This document shows, in pieces, positions 1-4,439 of a stretch of DNA of 5,936 nt (the stretch's first letter is position 1; the number at the start of each line of letters is the position of its first letter). The notes beneath the pieces were generated by a model. It was given only the letters and a program-made list of their open reading frames with translations, made no database searches and was not told where the DNA came from. The DNA is from Oscillospiraceae bacterium. Lineage in GTDB: Bacteria > Bacillota > Clostridia > Oscillospirales > Ruminococcaceae. The DNA lies in NCBI GenBank assembly GCA_017848155.1, contig JAGAKC010000247.1, positions 1 through 5,936 on the forward strand, in the 5' to 3' direction. Made by a program: the position numbers and the translations under genes.

Positions 1-414
1 GTAGGCATAAGCGGTGCAGTCAGCCGCTATAAGCAGGTCAGCTCCGTTGAAAAACGGCGCACAGACAGGCACCAGCTTTATCTGTATCGGCCACTGTGAG
101 AGCTGTGATGAAGCGCAGGGAGAGCTTACAGCCGCCGCAGCTGCACCGGGGCAGCCGCAGGGCGACACAGCGACCTTCTGTACCTTTGCGGCAAGCACGG
201 CAGCCTCGTTGTATGCGGGCGCTTCACGCTCCTCAAAGGATATCGCACCTGTTGGGCATGCAGGCAGACAGTCGCCCAGCCCGTCGCAGTAGTCCTCACG
301 TGTGAGCACTGCCTTTCCGTTTATCATCTCAATTGCGCCCTCATGGCAGGCAGCTGCACAAAGACCGCAGCCGTTGCATTTCTCTTGTGCTATCATGATT
401 ATTTTTCTTATCAT
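1..414 (-). CDS. 4Fe-4S ferredoxin-type iron-sulfur protein, 3' end outside window
   Basis: The first 138 codons of a leftward gene are visible and the frame stays open to the window edge. The N-terminus has a ferredoxin motif C-x2-C-x2-C-x3-C (Cys13, 16, 19, 23), followed by Cys43-x5-Cys49-x3-Cys53-Pro. This second motif lacks the middle cysteine of a standard second cluster (Leu46 is there). A Cys86-Gly-Cys88 pair sits in an Ala/Pro-rich linker, and the segment around residues 110-138 begins a further domain. Similar Clostridia proteins of about 250 residues are usually annotated only as 4Fe-4S binding proteins and are, as recalled, often next to Crp/Fnr regulators and hybrid-cluster protein genes. 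The start is chosen because GGAGGT (complement of 421-426) lies 6 nt upstream of the ATG at 414. It is probably cytoplasmic, with a role in electron transfer; the partner is unknown. Divergent from the Crp/Fnr gene, which may regulate it. Confidence 0.9.
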   Translation of the reverse strand, partial: MIRKIIMIAQEKCNGCGLCAAACHEGAIEMINGKAVLTREDYCDGLGDCLPACPTGAISFEEREAPAYNEAAVLAAKVQKVAVSPCGCPGAAAAAVSSPCASSQLSQWPIQIKLVPVCAPFFNGADLLIAADCTAYAY

Positions 415-420
415 ATCCTG

Positions 421-426
421 ACCTCC
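421..426 (-). promoter_or_regulatory. Ribosome binding site of the iron-sulfur gene
   Basis: On the minus strand the sequence reads GGAGGT, a full Shine-Dalgarno match, 6 nt before the ATG at 414. It decides the start over the internal ATG seven codons in. Confidence 0.85.
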
Positions 427-440
427 TGTAGGAAATGTAC

Positions 441-469
441 TTGACTTTCTAGGTATATTATACTATAAT
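441..469 (+). promoter_or_regulatory. Sigma-70-type promoter of the Crp/Fnr gene
   Basis: TTGACT (441-446) and TATAAT (464-469) are separated by exactly 17 nt, close to consensus for the housekeeping sigma factor. Transcription would start near 476, giving a leader of about 39 nt before the regulator start at 515. The -10 box forms the right arm of a palindrome whose left arm supplies a -10 box for the opposite strand. Confidence 0.8.
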
Positions 470-485
470 ATTTACGATAAGTCTG
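457..485 (-). promoter_or_regulatory. Probable promoter of the iron-sulfur gene, weak -35
   Basis: On the minus strand a perfect TATAAT (complement of 457-462) lies about 43 nt upstream of the start at 414. At 17-nt spacing the -35 hexamer is CAGACT (complement of 480-485), only 3 of 6 matches. A good -10 with a poor -35 is typical of activator-dependent promoters, and a dyad of CRP/FNR format sits just upstream at 485-498. The start site near 450 is inferred. Confidence 0.5.
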
Positions 486-498
486 TTGTATTTGCAAC
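485..498. promoter_or_regulatory. Candidate Crp/Fnr-type operator (GTTG-N6-CAAC)
   Basis: A 14-bp dyad, GTTG-N6-CAAC, has the same 4-6-4 geometry as the CRP (GTGA-N6-TCAC) and FNR (TTGA-N6-TCAA) sites. Its centre is about 41.5 bp upstream of the predicted start of the leftward gene, the class II activator position, and just downstream of the predicted start of the regulator gene, where binding would hinder transcription. That the neighbouring regulator binds here is inference; a 4-bp half-site alone is weak evidence. Confidence 0.4.
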
Positions 499-514
499 GA
501 TAGCGAGGTGTTTT

Positions 515-1174
515 ATGAAGAAGTATATTCCATTGTTAAAGAATACATTGCTGTTTTCGGGAGTAGGCGAGGACGAGATTTCTGCCATGCTGTCCTGCTT
601 ACAGGCACGGTCAGGCACCTACGGAAAAGGGGAGTATGTACTGCGTCAGGGAGAGCATATCGGGGATATCATGGTGCTTGTCAGCGGAAAGCTGCATGTA
701 CAGTGCGACGATTACTGGGGAAACCGCTCTATAATCAGCGTCATCGGTGTAGGAGAGATGTTTGGGGAGTCCTATGCGGCTCCCGAAAGCGGTGCGGTGG
801 TGAATGATGTTCTTGCGGTGGAGGAGAGCGTCGTGATGTTTTTTGATATAAAGCGCATCATTACGGTATGCTCATCGGCATGCAGATTTCATTCGCTGGT
901 GGTGCAGAATCTGTTCTATGCGCTGTCCGAGCACAACAGAAAGCTGATACAGAAGCTCGGCTTCATGTCAAGGCGCACGACCCGTGAAAAGCTGATCGCC
1001 TATCTTTCGGAGGAGGCGAAGCGGCACAACAGCAGCGAATTTACCATCCCGTTCAACAGACAGCAGCTTGCGGACTACCTTTCGGTCGACCGCAGTGCGA
1101 TGTCGGGCGAGCTTTGCAGGATGCGTGACGACGGAATGGTGGAGTTTGAAAGAAGCAGGTTCAGGCTGCTGTAG
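515..1174 (+). CDS. Crp/Fnr-family transcriptional regulator
   Basis: A complete 219-residue protein of normal length for the family. Residues about 8-130 form the cyclic-nucleotide-binding-like beta-roll, with R44-Q-G-E47 and G80-E-M-F-G-E85 turns. A long dimerisation helix spans about 127-150. The winged helix-turn-helix covers about 155-219, with recognition region Q184-L-A-D-Y-L-S-V-D-R-S-A-M-S197. Aligning G84-E85 with CRP Gly71-Glu72 puts Val95-Val96 where CRP has the cAMP-phosphate contacts Arg82-Ser83, so cAMP is an unlikely ligand. There is no N-terminal FNR cysteine cluster; cysteines are at 28, 64, 119, 123 and 201. GAGGTG at 505-510 lies 4 nt before the ATG. Divergence from an iron-sulfur gene suggests control of a redox or nitrosative-stress response, similar in setting to HcpR-like regulators, but the effector is unknown. 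Confidence 0.94.
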   Translation: MKKYIPLLKNTLLFSGVGEDEISAMLSCLQARSGTYGKGEYVLRQGEHIGDIMVLVSGKLHVQCDDYWGNRSIISVIGVGEMFGESYAAPESGAVVNDVLAVEESVVMFFDIKRIITVCSSACRFHSLVVQNLFYALSEHNRKLIQKLGFMSRRTTREKLIAYLSEEAKRHNSSEFTIPFNRQQLADYLSVDRSAMSGELCRMRDDGMVEFERSRFRLL

Positions 1175-1221
1175 ACAAGACAGAGCTGCGAAGCGCTATA
1201 TCTTATTCATAAACTGCAAAA

Positions 1222-1257
1222 AAACTCACGAAGTCGGTACATGTACTTCGTGAGTTT
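1222..1257. terminator. Bidirectional rho-independent terminator
   Basis: Perfect 13-bp arms, AAACTCACGAAGT (1222-1234) and ACTTCGTGAGTTT (1245-1257), enclose a 10-nt loop. Read leftward, the stem runs into a tract of seven T (complement of 1218-1224), a classic terminator for the DUF4157 gene ending at 1290. Read rightward, the tail is TTTCTGTATATTT, weaker but usable for the Crp/Fnr gene ending at 1174. It lies between convergent genes. Confidence 0.88.
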
Positions 1258-1289
1258 CTGTATATTTATGGGAGGATGTTATAAAAGCA

Positions 1290-2462
1290 TCATCTGCGCC
1301 TTCTCCGCCTCATTGGAGCAGGTCCGCCCGGCAGCTGGTAGTTTGATACGATGTCGTTGTTGAGGGCTGCAAGCTGGGTGGCGTCGCCCTTTGTATCGCC
1401 GAGACTTGTAACATGGTTCCATGCGCCTCTGCCTGATTCGACCTTTGATTTAACAGCCGCTCTCGGTGAATCGCTGGCGCAGCCGTGCATATCAAGATCA
1501 AGTCTTTGATTTCCGTTAAGAAAATGCTTGTTTCCGATATCGATCATTTCGTTCAGCGATCTGAAGTTTCTGGCATTCTGGGAGTAGCCCACTGCGGCGA
1601 GCCTTTGATTGTTGTATCTCTCTGTAACAGCGTTGTTACCGTTGAAGATATCATCTGTGTAATTCTGCCTGTCGTAATTGTGCAGGTCCGATCTGAAGGT
1701 CTCGGCGGTGGATGCAGCCCTCTCGAACATAAGATCACGGAAGGATTTGTCGGCACTTGCCTGCTGTACCACTGACTTGTAGGTGTTCTCGTAGTCTGCG
1801 AAATCGTCCTCTTCATTCGTGTTGAGCTCTTTTCGTGCCCTTATGTAAGTGCCGAGCTTTGTAAGCTCATCGAGCTTTGTTTCGTTGTCCATATCAGCAA
1901 AGCGGTCGTTGAAAGCGCCCTCTTTGAGCATGTTTGGGTTCTTCTTTTTGGAGCCACGGGAGAAGAATCTCTTTATCTTGCTGAAAAAGCCGTTGGATTT
2001 CATCTGTACCGTGCCCATGGGTGCAGTTTCGGTAACACCTGTACCTGCGACCACGCCCTGCTGTACGGTGTGTACCAGCTCATGAGCGGCTGTCGTGGCG
2101 TCGTACCCCTCTGAACCGAAATAAACGTCACGTCCCTGGGTATAGGCCTTTGCACCTATGGAGTCCGCCTTGTCAGCTGCGGCAGCACCTGTATGTACAC
2201 GGATATCCGAGAAATCCGCACCAAGCTTCTGACCAAGCTGAGATTTTACGTCCTCTATCGACGCTGTGGGCGATACAGAAGCAGCTATCCTGTCTGCTTC
2301 TCTTTCCGCATCGGGACGCTGGTTCTCGTGAGCTTCCGCCATCTGCGAAAACATCCTTTCGTCAAAGCTGTTTGAGCCTGATCCCATCATCGGCACAGTA
2401 TTCGCAGTGGTATGATGTGTACTGTTTACACGGTTTTTTGATTTGCTGGCATATGTCATCAT
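1290..2462 (-). CDS. DUF4157 (eCIS core domain) protein with polyarginine C-terminus
   Basis: The start chosen is the ATG at 2462 (390 residues), because AAAGGA (complement of 2471-2476) precedes it by 8 nt. The longer start at 2480 (396 residues) has no visible ribosome binding site. Residues about 1-50 are polar and low in structure, with no signal peptide. Residues about 52-136 match DUF4157: an E-R-E-A-D-R motif, an A-D-F-S-D-I-R-V-H-T segment, and the metalloprotease-like HELVH at 127-131 followed by TVQQG. A GTVQMK segment and a basic, aromatic stretch (159-174, FFSKIKRFF then SKKK) follow. Residues about 180-375 are polar, probably helical, and not recognised. The end is Pro/Gly-rich and then six arginines. 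DUF4157 is known from proteins linked to extracellular contractile injection systems, often fused to toxin domains. Here it may be a cargo or effector, but no injection-system genes are visible. Whether the HELVH is catalytic is not known. Confidence 0.88.
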   Translation of the reverse strand: MMTYASKSKNRVNSTHHTTANTVPMMGSGSNSFDERMFSQMAEAHENQRPDAEREADRIAASVSPTASIEDVKSQLGQKLGADFSDIRVHTGAAAADKADSIGAKAYTQGRDVYFGSEGYDATTAAHELVHTVQQGVVAGTGVTETAPMGTVQMKSNGFFSKIKRFFSRGSKKKNPNMLKEGAFNDRFADMDNETKLDELTKLGTYIRARKELNTNEEDDFADYENTYKSVVQQASADKSFRDLMFERAASTAETFRSDLHNYDRQNYTDDIFNGNNAVTERYNNQRLAAVGYSQNARNFRSLNEMIDIGNKHFLNGNQRLDLDMHGCASDSPRAAVKSKVESGRGAWNHVTSLGDTKGDATQLAALNNDIVSNYQLPGGPAPMRRRRRR

Positions 2463-2470
2463 ATTTCGGA

Positions 2471-2476
2471 TCCTTT
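2471..2476 (-). promoter_or_regulatory. Ribosome binding site deciding the DUF4157 start
   Basis: On the minus strand AAAGGA ends 8 nt before ATG-ATG at 2462/2459. It lies inside the first codons of the longer reading from 2480, whose own upstream sequence is AT-rich with no purine-rich site. This favours the shorter protein beginning MMTYA. Confidence 0.65.
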
Positions 2477-2525
2477 CCATATGTAATATGATCTTCGGAT
2501 ATTGTAGCTATTGTACTATATTGTT

Positions 2526-2553
2526 ATTATAGCACAATTTTTTTGTTTTTGAA
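2526..2553 (-). promoter_or_regulatory. Extended -10 promoter of the DUF4157 gene
   Basis: The minus strand carries TGCTATAAT (complement of 2526-2534), a full extended -10 element. TTCAAA (complement of 2548-2553) is a 4/6 match to the -35 consensus at 16-nt spacing. The predicted leader is about 57 nt. A run of seven A on this strand fills part of the spacer. Confidence 0.6.
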
Positions 2554-2603
2554 GTATCTGCGTAATATTTGTGCTTTTTTGTGTAAATGTTTAAAAAATA
2601 AGC

Positions 2604-2643
2604 TTTTCGGACATGCAGCGAATGTTACTTTATGTCCTGAAAA
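2604..2643. repeat. Imperfect inverted repeat, candidate operator or hairpin
   Basis: TTTTCGGACAT (2604-2614) pairs with ATGTCC-t-GAAAA (2632-2643): 11 bp with one bulged base around a 17-nt loop. It sits between the two divergent promoters, upstream of the -35 of each. On the rightward strand no T-run follows, so it is not a standard terminator in that direction. It could be a binding site for a regulator of both genes; no family was recognised. Confidence 0.45.
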
Positions 2644-2656
2644 TAAGGCGATGCTG

Positions 2657-2685
2657 TTGCATTTTATGTCATTGTAGTGTATAAT
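2657..2685 (+). promoter_or_regulatory. Promoter of the HEPN-NACHT operon
   Basis: TATAAT at 2680-2685 is a perfect -10 box. TTGCAT at 2657-2662 is the -35 at exactly 17-nt spacing, matching the TTG core only. The predicted start near 2692 leaves a leader of about 52 nt. A weak -35 suggests low basal expression or an activator. Confidence 0.6.
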
Positions 2686-2743
2686 AGTTATAATTGCCGC
2701 GTGGTATTTTCATAACTAAAAATAGAAGGAGAAGGGTCGTAAC

Positions 2744-4423
2744 ATGTTTGAAAAAGAGGTCCGCAGCGAGATACTGAAGGATATAATGGGCAGCTTCAGA
2801 AGTAAAAGGAACGGAATAACTGAAGCGATGCTGTCAAATATGCTGGAGCTTTATGAGATGTTCATAGATTATCCCGATGAGCATTCTGACTTTGCGGGAT
2901 ATCACAAGGTGAAGAAGATAATCACTGATTACTACGCAGAGGGTGTGGAAAACGACATCACAAAATTCTTCAACTTTGAGCCTTTCCTGAAAAAGCTGTA
3001 CTATCTTCAGGACCCTGACGCATACATAGCTGCCGGTAAGAACACTCCCATGGCAGGTGAGCTTCTGACAGAGCTTGGCATCTACCGTCAGGAGTACAAC
3101 TCTCACGGAAAGAGCTATCTTCAGATAGAGCCGCTGTCCGATATATTCAGCGACAGGACTATGGAGGAGAATATCGAGCAGGCATATTCCATGCGAAATA
3201 TCGAGGCTCATACATGGGCGGCATACAGCCGCAGAGAGCGTGGCGAGCGCTTTGCAAACGTGCTTTCCGTATATGTTTTTCTGTGCTTCAGATTCCATAA
3301 GCTTATAAGGAACCGCTGTTCTGTTGTAAAGCATAAGACCATAGACCTTCCCGAAATGTGCGAGCATTTCAAGAAGAGCTATGAAAAAGAGCTGAAAAAC
3401 GGCTTCGTGTATGTGCCCATGCACTGGACGGATGAAAACGGCAAAGATTTCTTTGATGACAAGAGCTATGAAGCAGGCAGGAAGTCTGTGCGCCGTATCC
3501 AGTTTTCGGGAGAAGCAGGCTGTGGCAAGACCACTATCGCAAAGCATTTTGCATACAACACGGCAGTGCGATATCTTGAATATGTCGAAAACAACGACAG
3601 CGGCGAGATACCGAAGGTGCCTGTATATATCGAGTTGAAAAACGTCAGCGAGGGCAGGGATATCATCAGCTGGCTTGCGGATAATACCCTGCACTGCACC
3701 GAGGACGAGGTAAAGGAGCTTTTAAAAGCAGGCACGCTGGAGCTGTACCTTGACGGCGTTAATGAGATGATAAGCAGCCGCTTTGGTAAACGTAATTTTA
3801 CGATAAGCGTCAGAAATCTTCTGAACGAGTTTGAAAATACTCCTGTAGTTGTAACGGACAGGGACGAGGTAGACATAAATCTGCGCTCCGTGCTTACCGT
3901 ATACCGTCCCACACCGCCGCAGCTGAGCGATATCATGCGTTTTGTGAACGGCGTGACGGGAAGATCGAAGAACAAGGAAAAGCTGTGTGCAGATATCGCA
4001 CAGTGGTTTGACGATGTGCCTGAAAGAGTGGAGCGGTTCGATACTCCGTTCAAGCTGTGCCGCCTTATTCAGGTGGCGGAAAGCGGCAAGCAGCTGTCTG
4101 ATGACGAGCAGACCTTCATGCATGCGTATGTTACGGCGCTGCTGGAGCGTGAGCTTGTGGAGAAGATGGACTTCATGGCAGAGCCTGGTCGTCTTGACGA
4201 GGTGATGAGATATGTTGCGAGATTCCTTGACGGTGCGGACGATCACATCACACGAAGCAGCTATAACGAGCTGTGCTCCGATGCGATACGCAGCCGCTCG
4301 CTCACCATGGATGCGGTGGATTGCGCAAATCTTGCGATCCAGCTTGGCTTTATAAGCATTTATCCTGAGGACATGATCGGTTTTTCCGATGAGATGTTGT
4401 ACAGGTATTTTAAAAACCTTTGA
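2744..4423 (+). CDS. STAND NTPase: NACHT domain with HEPN-like N-terminal region
   Basis: A complete 559-residue protein. AAGGAG (2726-2731) and GAAGGG (2731-2736) precede the ATG, at 12 and 7 nt. Residues about 1-240 are helical and include R151-N-I-E-A-H156, the R-N-x3-H form of the HEPN ribonuclease motif, followed by a hydrophobic helix (about 171-189). The NACHT NTPase begins near 250: Walker A G256-E-A-G-C-G-K262-T-T, Walker B L-E-L-Y-L-D337-G-V-N-E341 with the Gly after Asp typical of NACHT, a sensor-1-like V-V-V-T-D-R-D at 368-374, and a T-P-F-K-L-C segment at 434-439 matching the conserved proline region. It ends with F547-S-D-E-M-L-Y-R-Y-F556, resembling the F-x-H-x-x-x-Q-E-Y-F signature that normally precedes sensor repeats. 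NACHT STAND proteins act as ligand-triggered oligomerising switches, and some bacterial ones defend against phage. An RNase effector is inferred from the HEPN motif alone. First gene of a rightward operon. Confidence 0.9.
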   Translation: MFEKEVRSEILKDIMGSFRSKRNGITEAMLSNMLELYEMFIDYPDEHSDFAGYHKVKKIITDYYAEGVENDITKFFNFEPFLKKLYYLQDPDAYIAAGKNTPMAGELLTELGIYRQEYNSHGKSYLQIEPLSDIFSDRTMEENIEQAYSMRNIEAHTWAAYSRRERGERFANVLSVYVFLCFRFHKLIRNRCSVVKHKTIDLPEMCEHFKKSYEKELKNGFVYVPMHWTDENGKDFFDDKSYEAGRKSVRRIQFSGEAGCGKTTIAKHFAYNTAVRYLEYVENNDSGEIPKVPVYIELKNVSEGRDIISWLADNTLHCTEDEVKELLKAGTLELYLDGVNEMISSRFGKRNFTISVRNLLNEFENTPVVVTDRDEVDINLRSVLTVYRPTPPQLSDIMRFVNGVTGRSKNKEKLCADIAQWFDDVPERVERFDTPFKLCRLIQVAESGKQLSDDEQTFMHAYVTALLERELVEKMDFMAEPGRLDEVMRYVARFLDGADDHITRSSYNELCSDAIRSRSLTMDAVDCANLAIQLGFISIYPEDMIGFSDEMLYRYFKNL

Positions 4424-4439
4424 TCGGACGGTATGATCG

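Larger units (their letters stand above)
2463..2743. other. Divergent intergenic region between DUF4157 and NACHT genes
   Basis: These 281 bases are AT-rich compared with the flanking genes and hold no ORF or RNA gene that I can support. They contain a leftward extended -10 promoter, a rightward promoter, T-runs at 2538-2544 and 2575-2580, and an imperfect inverted repeat at 2604-2643 lying between the two promoters. The octamer TTTATGTC also occurs twice in direct orientation (2629-2636 and 2663-2670), with its ATGTC core inverted at 2610-2614. Confidence 0.7.

Noticed and set aside
14..305. Two short rightward open frames opposite the iron-sulfur gene
   Set aside because: Both lie antisense to a frame with clear ferredoxin cysteine motifs and a strong ribosome binding site, and their products look like no known protein.
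1237..1246. Palindrome GTACATGTAC as a separate operator
   Set aside because: It overlaps the loop and inner stem of the terminator hairpin between convergent genes, so it needs no separate explanation.
2463..2480. Six-residue N-terminal extension of the DUF4157 protein from the ATG at 2480
   Set aside because: No ribosome binding site precedes that ATG, while AAAGGA lies 8 nt before the ATG at 2462. The longer form cannot be excluded.
2834..3694. 286-codon open frame on the minus strand inside the NACHT gene
   Set aside because: It is antisense to the HEPN-NACHT coding sequence, whose motifs are clear, and no ribosome binding site or domain supports it.
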